A stretch of DNA of 64,000 bases from Eubacteriales bacterium (GTDB lineage Bacteria; Bacillota; Clostridia; Christensenellales; CAG-138), in contig JAQUTY010000001.1 of the NCBI GenBank assembly GCA_028694155.1, forward strand, positions 62,001 through 126,000. Direction: 5' to 3'. The position numbers were made by a program, and so were the translations under genes. Below are positions 25,728-32,451 of this stretch, piece after piece (within the stretch, counting starts at the first letter, position 1; the number at the start of each line of letters is the position of its first letter). Under the pieces are notes generated by a model. It was given only the letters and a program-made list of their open reading frames with translations, had not been told where the DNA came from and did not search any database.

Positions 25728-26117
25728 TTATCTCTTTGAGAACTGGGGTGCGCGGCGGGCTGCGTGCAGACCGTACTTTTTACGCTCTTTCATTCTCGGA
25801 TCACGGGTCAAATAGCCCGCCTTCTTCAGTGTGGTGCGCAGTTCCGGATCTACCTTGAGCAGAGCGCGGGAGATGCCGTGACGGATAGCACCCGCCTGTC
25901 CTGTCGTACCGCCGCCGTAAACGTTGACGGATACATCGAACTTGGTCTCGCTGTTGGTCAGCACCAAGGGGGACTTGACGATCATCTTGAGTGTCTCAAG
26001 ACCGAAATAATTGTCAAGCTCACGCTTGTTGATAACGATGTTGCCTGTTCCGGGGAGCAAACGAACACGTGCAATAGACTTTTTGCGTCTTCCTGTTGCC
26101 ATAAATGCGTTAGCCAT
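25728..26117 (-). CDS. rpsI: 30S ribosomal protein S9 (uS9)
   Basis: The 129-residue protein is a complete uS9: [14 protein letters not shown] at the start, the [23 protein letters not shown] core at about 65-87, and the C-terminal [18 protein letters not shown] tail whose last arginine reaches the P-site tRNA. It follows rplM by 15 bases with GGAGG before the ATG, the usual rplM-rpsI pair, and is closed by a strong terminator. Confidence 0.98.
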   Translation of the reverse strand: MANAFMATGRRKKSIARVRLLPGTGNIVINKRELDNYFGLETLKMIVKSPLVLTNSETKFDVSVNVYGGGTTGQAGAIRHGISRALLKVDPELRTTLKKAGYLTRDPRMKERKKYGLHAARRAPQFSKR

Positions 26118-26132
26118 TCTGTTTCTCCTCCC

Positions 26133-26564
26133 TTACTTTAGCACCAGTACTTCGGGCTTCTGCGCCTGCTGCTCATGCTCGGGTCCTGCGTATACACGCA
26201 GTTTTGTGAGCATCTGAGCACCCAAGGTTCCCTTGGGCATCATGCGGCGGATCGACTCGTATACTGCAAACTCGGGCTTCTGCTGCATGAGTGTGCGGTA
26301 CTTGACTGACTTCAAACCACCCGGAAAACCGGTGTGGTGAATGTATTCTTTCTTATCCAGTTTGTTACCCGTCAAACGGACTTTGGCTGCGTTCACGATG
26401 ATAACGTGGTCGCCTGTGTCCACATGAGGAGTAAAGATGGGCTTATGCTTACCTCTGAGGATAGCTGCTACCTGCGATGAGAGACGGCCCAAAACCATGT
26501 CTGTTGCATCTACTACATACCAGTTACGCTCAACGGTTTCGCCCTTTGCCATATAGGTCTTCAT
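26133..26564 (-). CDS. rplM: 50S ribosomal protein L13 (uL13)
   Basis: The 143-residue protein matches uL13 along its length: [21 protein letters not shown] at the start (about 14-33), [14 protein letters not shown], the [12 protein letters not shown] motif at about 74-85, and RMMPKGTLG near 107. It is an early-assembly protein of the 50S subunit. TTGGAGG precedes the ATG. In Bacillus the operon is controlled by an L13-binding mRNA leader; here an approximately 90-base leader is available, with a small GGCG/CGCC hairpin, but I cannot confirm the motif. Confidence 0.98.
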   Translation of the reverse strand: MKTYMAKGETVERNWYVVDATDMVLGRLSSQVAAILRGKHKPIFTPHVDTGDHVIIVNAAKVRLTGNKLDKKEYIHHTGFPGGLKSVKYRTLMQQKPEFAVYESIRRMMPKGTLGAQMLTKLRVYAGPEHEQQAQKPEVLVLK

Positions 26565-26656
26565 GGCGATTCCTCCAAATCAATTTTTGTAAACTTGCTG
26601 TCAATCGTCGATTTGCTGCCGGGGCTGTGGCGCACTCCGCCTAATGACACACCGAG

Positions 26657-26685
26657 TATACTAACAAAAGAAATGCCTGTTGTCA
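26657..26685 (-). promoter_or_regulatory. Promoter of rplM-rpsI
   Basis: TTGACA (26680-26685) and TAGTAT (26657-26662), minus strand, 17-base spacer; it leaves an untranslated leader of about 85 bases. Confidence 0.75.
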
Positions 26686-26704
26686 AGCGATTTTTCAGCA
26701 TAGA

Positions 26705-26735
26705 TAAATATTTTTTTGAAAACTCGTCGATACTA
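26705..26735 (+). promoter_or_regulatory. Candidate sigma-G/F (forespore) promoter
   Basis: TAAATA (26705-26710) and GATACTA (26729-26735) are 18 bases apart. They differ by one base each from the sigma-G elements TGAATA and CATACTA. The 38-aa gene and spoVAC begin 30 bases downstream. The fit agrees with SpoVAC being a forespore protein. Confidence 0.5.
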
Positions 26736-26764
26736 ACCGCATAAGAACCAAAAAGGAGACAACT

Positions 26765-26881
26765 ATGCCACATCGCACCAAGTTTTATGGGCTTTCTCAC
26801 TTTGGAACAGGCGGAATGGGGCTGCCTGCTGACCGTGAGATATTCTTCAAACAGACCCCCGAAAAGGAGAAAAAGGAATGA
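26765..26881 (+). CDS. 38-aa protein translationally coupled to spoVAC
   Basis: I do not recognise this peptide. It begins MPHRTKFYGLSHFG, has a GTGGMGLPAD turn-rich middle and ends in a charged QTPEKEKKE tail; no membrane helix is visible. Translation is well supported: AAGGAG lies seven bases before the ATG, the frame is short but free of stops, and its TGA overlaps the spoVAC ATG in ATGA. The upstream forespore-type promoter would drive both. It could be a small spore protein or only a translational leader for spoVAC. Confidence 0.55.
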   Translation: MPHRTKFYGLSHFGTGGMGLPADREIFFKQTPEKEKKE

Positions 26882-27318
26882 ACCGCTTCGACGCACAGGC
26901 ATATCAAGCCGAGGTCAATGCACACGCACCCAAAAGCAAAACCCTGATGATGTGTATTCGTGCCTTTATCGTGGGTGGAATTATCTGCTGCTTAGGGCAG
27001 TTGATAAGCTACATAGGTTCGGATCTTTTGCTGCTTGAAAAGGAGCAGACCTCAACCCTTGTCGCCATCGTTCTTGTGTTCTTGGCTGCACTTTTGACCG
27101 CTATTGGCGTTTTTGATAAAATAGCCGCCTTTGCCGGCGCAGGAACGGTCGTGCCAATAACAGGCTTTTCAAACTCCATTGCAGCTCCTGCAATCGAATT
27201 TCGTACAGAGGGACTGGTGATGGGCGTGGGTGCCAAACTGTTCTCCATTGCCGGCCCCGTTCTGGTCTATGGCATCACCGCCTCGGTGATTGTAGGTCTT
27301 ATATCCCTAATTTTCTGA
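26878..27318 (+). CDS. spoVAC: Stage V sporulation protein AC
   Basis: SpoVAC is part of the membrane channel that moves calcium-dipicolinate into the forespore and lets it out at germination. The 146-residue protein has a basic N-terminus with HAPKSK, then MCIRAFIVGGIICCLGQ as first helix, and the typical GAGTVVPITGFSNSIAAPAIE and EGLVMGVGAKLF segments, with three or four helices in all. The hydrophilic N-terminus distinguishes it from SpoVAE. Normally spoVAD and spoVAE follow; here the next gene is selD on the other strand, so this copy stands apart from the rest of a spoVA operon. Confidence 0.88.
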   Translation: MNRFDAQAYQAEVNAHAPKSKTLMMCIRAFIVGGIICCLGQLISYIGSDLLLLEKEQTSTLVAIVLVFLAALLTAIGVFDKIAAFAGAGTVVPITGFSNSIAAPAIEFRTEGLVMGVGAKLFSIAGPVLVYGITASVIVGLISLIF

Positions 27319-28338
27319 AATAACCAAACTGATATACTTTCCTCCCGAAAATGCCTCAACTGAACCGATCTGTCTTGCAAAGGGCAGGTCGGTTTTGACC
27401 TTTTGAGCATCATGGGGATGCACGGCAAACAGTAGCCCTCCAGAGGTCTGCGGATCGAACAGGCAGTCCTGAATGCACAGCGGAATTGTTCCAACGTCAA
27501 CATGCGGCTCGGCAAATTGGCGATTGCGATACATTCCCTCCGGCAAAATGCCCATGTTGGCAAACTCAACTGCTTCCTTTGGAATATCTATTTTATCAAC
27601 GTCAATAACCGCATGTGTGCCGGAACCCTGCATCATCTCAAGCAGATGTCCCATCAGCGAGAAGCCTGTTACATCGGTGCAGGCATGAATGCGATAGGGT
27701 CGAAGATTGACCTTGTTGAGAGTTGTCATGTTCCCAACGGCGAAGTCATACAGCTCCGAAGAAAGCATCTCTGCTTTGAGTGCGGTCATAAATATACCTA
27801 TACCCAGAGGCTTTGTTAGAAACAGTATATCCCCTGCCTGCGCCCCAAAATTTTTGTAGACCTTGTCGGGATGAACATATCCTGTGACACACAAGCCATA
27901 CTTTGGCTCACTTGAATATATGCTGTGTCCGCCTGCAATGACTGCTCCTGCCTCGAACACCTTATCATAACCGCCCTTCAAAAGAGCGTGTACTGCATCC
28001 TTTGGCATATTCTTTGGCACAACAAGCAGGTTTAGCGCAAGCTTAGGCTCCGCACCCATGGCATATATATCAGAAAGCGCATTAGTGGCTGCTATCTGCC
28101 CAAAAGTGTAGGGATCGTCCACGGGAGGCGGGAAAAAATCCACCGTCTGCACAATGGCAAGCTCATCGCTGACCTTGTAAACTGCGGCATCATCGCTCCT
28201 GTCAAAGCCCACCAGCAGGTTAGGATCGGTGTGCACCTTCATATCATCAAGCAACTTACTCAACGTGCCTGCCCCAACTTTTGCACCGCAGCCTGCACAG
28301 TCGGCAAGTTTGGTGAGCTTCACTTCTGATTCTGACAT
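27307..28338 (-). CDS. selD: Selenide, water dikinase
   Basis: SelD makes selenophosphate from selenide and ATP. The 343-residue protein begins with an intact active-site loop: Cys14, Cys17 and Lys20 in DCAGCGAK, matching the essential Cys17/Lys20 of E. coli. It uses cysteine, not selenocysteine, there. GFDRSDDAAVY, QTVDFFPP and the AGGHSI strand follow, as in the PurM-like fold. The ATG at 28338 has GGAGG seven bases upstream and overlaps yqeB by 19 bases. Together with yqeB and yqeC it forms the set for selenium-dependent molybdenum hydroxylases; no selA or selB is in the window. Its end overlaps spoVAC by 12 bases, convergent. Confidence 0.95.
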   Translation of the reverse strand: MSESEVKLTKLADCAGCGAKVGAGTLSKLLDDMKVHTDPNLLVGFDRSDDAAVYKVSDELAIVQTVDFFPPPVDDPYTFGQIAATNALSDIYAMGAEPKLALNLLVVPKNMPKDAVHALLKGGYDKVFEAGAVIAGGHSIYSSEPKYGLCVTGYVHPDKVYKNFGAQAGDILFLTKPLGIGIFMTALKAEMLSSELYDFAVGNMTTLNKVNLRPYRIHACTDVTGFSLMGHLLEMMQGSGTHAVIDVDKIDIPKEAVEFANMGILPEGMYRNRQFAEPHVDVGTIPLCIQDCLFDPQTSGGLLFAVHPHDAQKVKTDLPFARQIGSVEAFSGGKYISLVISEN

Positions 28339-29108
28339 AAAATAGCCTCCAATACGCCTCCTGCGACCGCAAGTGCCTTGTCTGACGCAGTAAAGCAATG
28401 TTCTCTCTGGCAACGAGGATCGACGTCGCCACTCTTCATGCCCTCAAAAACCTCGGTTCCATCGGGCAGCAAGCCACGGAGTGTACCTCCTATTAGGCAA
28501 ATCATGGGTACTCCGTTGACCGTAGCCGCAACATCGCCCTTGTTAACCTCATCGCCTATGCACTTAACGGGTGTAAATATTCCGTTGCATGGAGAACGCA
28601 GCAGTCGCTCAACAGAGAAGCCTGCTATGCTGCCCGGTATCCCTGTGTTAGCCTCTGCGCTGCCTTTCCATATCACCCTGCCAAGCCTGTGTCCCCTCTG
28701 TGTCTCAACAACGGCATGGCAATCCTTCCCTGCCGTATATCCCGGCCCTACTCCCACTACAAAAGGAGCGTCCGTAATTTTTGTGTCCACATTCCGCTTC
28801 ATCAGGCGTGCATCGACCAAAGCATCGGGCTTGAGCGTATCCACACAGTTGCAGTTGGGATCGACCAGCACCGCTATCTTGCCTTCATTTAGCGCAGACT
28901 CAACGTTATGGGGCGTGCAGAGTATGGCTTGTTCATCCTCAACGGTCGCCTTGCCATGGAATACTGCCTCCGAAAAGCACACCGTCCGCCGTATGGACGT
29001 TGGAAATGCAAGCTCCGTCATAATAATGTCAAAGCCGCAATGCCTAAGCCTCAGCGCAATTCCGGATGCTATGTCCCCTGCCCCTTTAATGACTATACGC
29101 ATGTCCAT
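28320..29108 (-). CDS. yqeB: Selenium-dependent molybdenum hydroxylase maturation protein YqeB
   Basis: The 262-residue protein belongs to the EF2563/YqeB family, found almost only with SelD and selenium-dependent molybdenum hydroxylases such as xanthine dehydrogenases and purine hydroxylases. It begins with a Rossmann-like strand, IVIKGAGDIASGIALRL, resembling the XdhC fold, has ELAFPTSIRRTVCFSEAV near 36-53, and GVGPGYTAGKDCHAVVETQRGH in the middle. Its exact reaction is not known; it is thought to help insert the labile selenium. It overlaps yqeC upstream and selD downstream, so the three are one operon. Confidence 0.9.
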   Translation of the reverse strand: MDMRIVIKGAGDIASGIALRLRHCGFDIIMTELAFPTSIRRTVCFSEAVFHGKATVEDEQAILCTPHNVESALNEGKIAVLVDPNCNCVDTLKPDALVDARLMKRNVDTKITDAPFVVGVGPGYTAGKDCHAVVETQRGHRLGRVIWKGSAEANTGIPGSIAGFSVERLLRSPCNGIFTPVKCIGDEVNKGDVAATVNGVPMICLIGGTLRGLLPDGTEVFEGMKSGDVDPRCQREHCFTASDKALAVAGGVLEAILCQNQK

Positions 29109-29737
29109 ACCTCCTTTTGAAGCTCGCCCATAAATACGGGCGTAAAAATCAGTTCCTTGAGCCTGTATACCTGCTCCCTTTGCGCCGCTGTTTCAACCTG
29201 ATTGACAAACACACAGTCGGCAAGTCCCTCTTTGTTGAACACGGCGGCAAGATTGTCAGGTGTGACCGAATCGGTTGGTTTTGAGTTTGACAGCCAACAA
29301 TATTGTTCCGCACGATGGGCAATTTGACCAATGGGTTTGCCAAATCCGCTTGCGCCGACCACTAATACCGTCTTCTTTGAACAATCGGGTACGACAGGCT
29401 CATATGACAAATGTGCCTTGATTGGAAGCCGTTTTGAGCCGTCCGCCTCGATTAGCATCCAATCTGCAAGCGGCAGCAGCTCTTCCATCGGACAGGGTAT
29501 TCCAAGTTTGCCCTGCTCATTGAATTTGCCCATGCACACACATGGTTCGGAAAATTCCCTCGGGTTTTGAATGAGTGGCAGCTCGCTTGGCGGCATGATG
29601 TGAGTGGTGGTGGTCACTATGACCTTGCCCAGCTGACTCAACTCACGCGCCAAAGTAAGCATCATTGTGGTCTTTCCTCCGCTTCCAATGATGGATAGTG
29701 CGCCCTTTTCAACTTGCAGTAATTCAAATAGCTTCAT
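29093..29737 (-). CDS. yqeC: Selenium-dependent hydroxylase accessory protein YqeC
   Basis: A 214-residue P-loop protein of the YqeC family. The Walker A region is SIIGSGGKTTMM at about 15-26, followed by VIVTTTTHIMPPSE, and LIEADGSKRLPIKAH near 106-120, both typical. The family co-occurs with YqeB and orphan SelD in organisms whose molybdenum hydroxylases carry a non-selenocysteine selenium ligand. The start at 29737 lies after AAGAGA and puts the P-loop at the normal place; the longer frame runs through the promoter. First gene of yqeC-yqeB-selD. Confidence 0.88.
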   Translation of the reverse strand: MKLFELLQVEKGALSIIGSGGKTTMMLTLARELSQLGKVIVTTTTHIMPPSELPLIQNPREFSEPCVCMGKFNEQGKLGIPCPMEELLPLADWMLIEADGSKRLPIKAHLSYEPVVPDCSKKTVLVVGASGFGKPIGQIAHRAEQYCWLSNSKPTDSVTPDNLAAVFNKEGLADCVFVNQVETAAQREQVYRLKELIFTPVFMGELQKEVWTCV

Positions 29738-29752
29738 CGTTATCTCTTGTTG

Positions 29753-29781
29753 AGTATATCGTTTTTTCGCCCTAATGTCAA
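29753..29781 (-). promoter_or_regulatory. Promoter of yqeC-yqeB-selD
   Basis: TTGACA (29776-29781) and TATACT (29753-29758), minus strand, 17-base spacer, 16 bases from the yqeC ATG. Confidence 0.7.
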
Positions 29782-29813
29782 TCCATGGGGCAGGAATTTG
29801 GTCAAAGTACAAG

Positions 29814-29844
29814 AAAAGAGCGAACCTTGCAGCTCGCTCTTTTT
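29814..29844. terminator. Terminator after the zinc-ribbon gene
   Basis: AAAAGAGCGA (29814-29823) and TCGCTCTTTT (29834-29843) form a perfect ten-base stem with a ten-base loop. The sequence gives a T-run on both strands; the minus-strand zinc-ribbon gene ends 13 bases before it. Confidence 0.8.
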
Positions 29845-29856
29845 GGTCGGTTCTTC

Positions 29857-30132
29857 TTAGTTGCCTCTACGCTTTGCAAAGCACTCGGAGCAATAGATGG
29901 GCTTATCGTTTCTCGGCTGGAACGGGACCTTCGTCACGGCGCCGCACTCTGCACAGACTGCCTCATGCATCTCACGCTCATTGTTGCGCTGATTCTTGTG
30001 GCTGACTCTGCAATCCTTGCAGCGAACGGGTTCATTCTGGAAGCCCTTCTCTGCGTAAAACTCCTGCTCGCCTACTGTGAAGATAAACTCTTTACCGCAG
30101 TCCCTGCATACCAATACCTTGTCTTCGAACAT
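29857..30132 (-). CDS. Zinc-ribbon protein with three or four CxxC motifs
   Basis: The 91-residue protein has CRDCGKEF at 9-16, CKDC at 38-41, CAECG near 60-64 and CSEC near 81-84, that is, two zinc ribbons back to back, with a GEQEFYAEKGFQNEPVRC stretch typical of the zf-ribbon (probable zinc-binding) family found in many clostridia. Function is unknown; such proteins are often small nucleic-acid or ribosome-associated factors. AAGGAA precedes the ATG. It is the first gene downstream of the structured RNA at 30175-30383 and may share its transcript. Confidence 0.85.
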   Translation of the reverse strand: MFEDKVLVCRDCGKEFIFTVGEQEFYAEKGFQNEPVRCKDCRVSHKNQRNNEREMHEAVCAECGAVTKVPFQPRNDKPIYCSECFAKRRGN

Positions 30133-30174
30133 TTCCTTGTTTTCCCTTCTGGATGAAAAAATATTTTTTGATTG

Positions 30175-30383
30175 CCATTGTCGGCTGACCTGGTCTTTGA
30201 CCCCACACTCGCCAACAGGAAGGTTCGCTCCAACCTAAGTTTTCACTACTACCTCTCTCGACGATCATGTCGTCGGTTGGACTTACTTCTAAGCCGCACC
30301 GTGCTCACGAATGAATCGCTTACGTGGATCGTTTTGCCTGCGACTGGCATCGACTTTCAACCACAGACCCGTCAATGGACATC
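30175..30383 (-). ncRNA. Candidate structured non-coding RNA (about 205 nt), possibly raiA-like
   Basis: The region has no open frame but has its own promoter and strong RNA structure on the minus strand. CCATTG-A-CGG (30369-30378) pairs with CCG-A-CAATGG (30175-30184), ten positions with one A-A mismatch, closing the whole element. Inside are TGCC/GGCA (seven-base loop), CGACGA-catga-TCGTCG, GGTC-aaa-GACC, and CCAACC/GGTTGG enclosing the CGACGA hairpin. It lies 40-250 bases upstream of the zinc-ribbon gene. Size, taxon and many-stem layout recall the raiA motif RNA of Firmicutes, linked to sporulation, but I cannot confirm the family. It is not a T-box, tRNA, tmRNA, SRP or RNase P RNA by any motif I can see. 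Confidence 0.6.
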
Positions 30384-30389
30384 ATTTGC

Positions 30390-30418
30390 ATTATAAACTC
30401 TTGTTGTGCAAATTGCAA
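30390..30418 (-). promoter_or_regulatory. Promoter of the structured RNA
   Basis: TTGCAA (30413-30418) and TATAAT (30390-30395), minus strand, 17-base spacer. The predicted start, about 30383, lies five bases before the closing helix of the RNA. Nothing further is seen in 30419-30464 except A/T-rich sequence. Confidence 0.7.
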
Positions 30419-30466
30419 ACCTTTTTTTATAAAATAATGAAAAAAGAATATTTCGACTAAAAAACA

Positions 30467-30499
30467 AATAAAAAGCACCGTTATTTTGGAACGGTGCTT
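30467..30499 (-). terminator. Terminator after rpsU
   Basis: AAGCACCGTT/AACGGTGCTT perfect ten-base stem with seven-base loop, followed on the minus strand by TTTTTATTT. Confidence 0.85.
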
Positions 30500-30509
30500 C
30501 TTGAGTCGA

Positions 30510-30680
30510 TCAATACTTGCGCTTTCTTGCGGCTTCTGCCTTTTTCTTGCGCTTTACGCTGGGCTTTTCATAATGCTCACGACGACGAACCTCTGCGAGG
30601 ACGCCACTGCGTGCGCATTTGCGCTTCCACCTTTTGAGTGCGCTTTCGAGGGACTCATTTTCGCCTACTCGAATTTCCAT
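30510..30680 (-). CDS. rpsU: 30S ribosomal protein S21 (bS21)
   Basis: The 56-residue basic protein is a complete bS21: [20 protein letters not shown] at the start, [21 protein letters not shown] in the middle and an Arg/Lys-rich tail. S21 takes part in initiation by helping mRNA base-pair with 16S rRNA. The ATG lies seven bases after GGGGGG, and the longer upstream frame is excluded because it would start within the promoter-leader. It is monocistronic, with a strong promoter and terminator. Confidence 0.97.
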   Translation of the reverse strand: MEIRVGENESLESALKRWKRKCARSGVLAEVRRREHYEKPSVKRKKKAEAARKRKY

Positions 30681-30734
30681 TTGTTTCCCCCCTCTCTCAG
30701 CGGATAATTTGTTCGTCCTTGGACGACAAGAGAC

Positions 30735-30763
30735 ATTATAGCGGTAAAACTTCAATTAGTCAA
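30735..30763 (-). promoter_or_regulatory. Promoter of rpsU
   Basis: TTGACT (30758-30763) and TATAAT (30735-30740), minus strand, 17-base spacer; divergent from the tdk promoter 18 bases away. Confidence 0.75.
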
Positions 30764-30780
30764 CCAAAATTTCTATTTTT

Positions 30781-30809
30781 TTGACAAGCGATTTTTCTTA
30801 TTGTATAAT
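30781..30809 (+). promoter_or_regulatory. Promoter of tdk-rph-yhbY
   Basis: TTGACA (30781-30786) and TATAAT (30804-30809), 17-base spacer, a full consensus sigma-A promoter. Confidence 0.8.
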
Positions 30810-30836
30810 GGTGGCATCAAATCGAGGAGGGACTTC

Positions 30837-31424
30837 ATGGCTAAACTTTATTTTCGTTATGGTGCGATGGGTTCGAGCAAGACCGCAAATGCCATCATGG
30901 TCAAGTATAACTACTGGGAGCGTGGCAAAAATGCCGTCCTTGTCAAGCCATCAACCGATGTGCGTGACGGCAAGTACACCATTTGGTCACGCTGCGGTCT
31001 TAAAGACGAATGTGTTCTCATGGACGACCTTGACCTTGAAAAAATCAAGGAGCATTTTTACGACTGTATCATTGTCGATGAGGCGCAATTCCTTTCCAAA
31101 GCTCAAGTGGAAACGCTCGTGAAAATCGTTGACGACTACGACACCCCCGTTATTTGCTACGGGCTAAAGGTTGACTTTCAGGGCAATTTCTTTGAAGGCA
31201 GTCAATGGCTACTGGCTCGTGCGGACGCAATAGAGGAGGTCAAAACCATCTGCTGGTGTGGCAAGAAGGCAACTCACAACGGCAGACTTGACGGCAAAGG
31301 TTCAATCACAAAAGTGGGCGAGCAGGTCGTGCTGGGGGCAAACGATAGGTATATCGGTCTTTGCCGCAAGCATTGGTATCTAGGTGATCCCGGCCCCGGA
31401 CTTCGTGAGCCAACCGACGACTGA
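30837..31424 (+). CDS. tdk: Thymidine kinase (type II)
   Basis: The enzyme phosphorylates thymidine (and deoxyuridine) to the monophosphate for salvage. The 195-residue protein has the P-loop GAMGSSKT at 9-16, IIVDEAQFLS near 88-97 with the catalytic glutamate, the lasso loop, and a zinc site with CWCGKKAT and a later Cys/His (GLCRKHW). The ATG has GAGGAGG seven bases upstream. It is first of a run with rph and yhbY, behind a consensus promoter. Confidence 0.96.
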   Translation: MAKLYFRYGAMGSSKTANAIMVKYNYWERGKNAVLVKPSTDVRDGKYTIWSRCGLKDECVLMDDLDLEKIKEHFYDCIIVDEAQFLSKAQVETLVKIVDDYDTPVICYGLKVDFQGNFFEGSQWLLARADAIEEVKTICWCGKKATHNGRLDGKGSITKVGEQVVLGANDRYIGLCRKHWYLGDPGPGLREPTDD

Positions 31425-31452
31425 TTATTCAACTGCCAAGGAGAAGCGATAA

Positions 31453-32160
31453 ATGCGACAGGACAGACAACCCGACGAGCTTAGAATCGTCGGAATAGAA
31501 ACGAGCTTTACAAAGACAAAGGGAGGCTCGGTGCTAATAAGCTGCGGCGATACCCGTGTGCTTTGCACCGCCCTGCTAGAAGAAGGCACAATGCCCTTTC
31601 TAAAGGGTACCGGTAAGGGCTGGCTAACAGCGGAATATGCCATGCTGCCATCGTCAACGGGCAACCGCAAAAAGCGTGACGGTATTTCAAAGGACGGACG
31701 TTCTACGGAGATACAACGCTTAATCGGGCGCAGTCTCAGACATGCAATCGATTGCCAGAAGCTTGGCGAGAACACCATTTGGATTGACTGCGATGTTTTG
31801 CAGGCGGATGGAGGCACTCGTACTGCGTCAATTACGGGTGCGTACATTGCCCTTGCCATTGGCATCAAGCGTTGGCTTGCGGAGGGTCGGCTTGAGGTCG
31901 ATCCCCTTGTACACAGTGTAGCTGCCGTTTCGGTTGGAATAGTAGACGGTGAGCCAATGCTCGACTTATGCTATATTGAGGACTCACACGCACAGGTCGA
32001 TATGAACCTTGTGATGGACGAAAGCGGAGCCTTTATCGAGCTTCAGGGCACGGGTGAAGGGCGCGCCTTTACCCCCAATGAGCTTGACTCTCTTATCGCC
32101 CTTGGCAAAGCCGGAATCGCAAAACTAATGGAACTGCAAAAACAAGCTATCGAAAGCTAG
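31453..32160 (+). CDS. rph: Ribonuclease PH
   Basis: RNase PH is a phosphorolytic 3' exoribonuclease that trims tRNA precursors. The 235-residue protein has GSVLISCGDTRVLCTA at about 25-40, GWLTAEYAMLPSSTGNRKKRD with the RNA-binding arginine/lysine region, GRSTEIQRLIGRSLR near 80-94, IDCDVLQADGGTRTASITGAY near 110-130, and a C-terminal phosphate site (GTGEGRAFT). It is slightly short at the C-terminus compared with 240-260 residue homologues but no motif is missing. AAGGAG precedes the ATG. Confidence 0.95.
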   Translation: MRQDRQPDELRIVGIETSFTKTKGGSVLISCGDTRVLCTALLEEGTMPFLKGTGKGWLTAEYAMLPSSTGNRKKRDGISKDGRSTEIQRLIGRSLRHAIDCQKLGENTIWIDCDVLQADGGTRTASITGAYIALAIGIKRWLAEGRLEVDPLVHSVAAVSVGIVDGEPMLDLCYIEDSHAQVDMNLVMDESGAFIELQGTGEGRAFTPNELDSLIALGKAGIAKLMELQKQAIES

Positions 32161-32172
32161 GAGGATATTACT

Positions 32173-32439
32173 ATGACAGGCAAAGAGCGAGCAGAGCTGC
32201 GCAAAATTGCAAACGGACTTGAAGCAATCTATCAGGTGGGCAAGGACGGTATCAGCCCCACTCTTATTAACGGAATTGACGAGGCACTCACAAAGCGTGA
32301 AATTTTGAAGGTGTCTGTATTGGAAACGTGCAGTCTGACAGCAAAGGAAGCTGCAAACGAACTTGCCGCCGCCACGGGTGCAGACGTGATTCAGTGCATT
32401 GGACGCAAGTTCACGCTGTACAGGCAGAACGAGGAATAG
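32173..32439 (+). CDS. yhbY: Ribosome assembly RNA-binding protein YhbY (CRM domain)
   Basis: An 88-residue single CRM domain: TGKERAELRKIANGL at the start, the VGKDGISPTLINGIDEALTKREILKV core with the conserved GxxG-like loop, and GADVIQCIGRKFTLYR at the end. The family binds pre-50S particles. GGAGG lies ten bases before the ATG. It is the third gene of the tdk-rph-yhbY run and ends 12 bases from the convergent murF stop. Confidence 0.93.
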   Translation: MTGKERAELRKIANGLEAIYQVGKDGISPTLINGIDEALTKREILKVSVLETCSLTAKEAANELAAATGADVIQCIGRKFTLYRQNEE

Positions 32440-32451
32440 CAATCGCTCCAG

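Noticed and set aside
26565..26656. L13-binding leader of rplM
   Set aside because: A leader of the right length and a small hairpin exist, but I could not match the known motif, so it is mentioned under rplM only and not listed as a feature.
27307..28338. Possibility that SelD is itself a selenoprotein with an in-frame TGA
   Set aside because: The active-site position reads Cys17 and there is no in-frame TGA before the end.
30175..30383. T-box, 6S, tmRNA, SRP or RNase P identity for the structured RNA
   Set aside because: None of their defining sequences (T-box core, tRNA-like end with CCA, SRP tetraloop region, RNase P conserved blocks) is visible, and the fold has several side stems rather than one long 6S-like hairpin.
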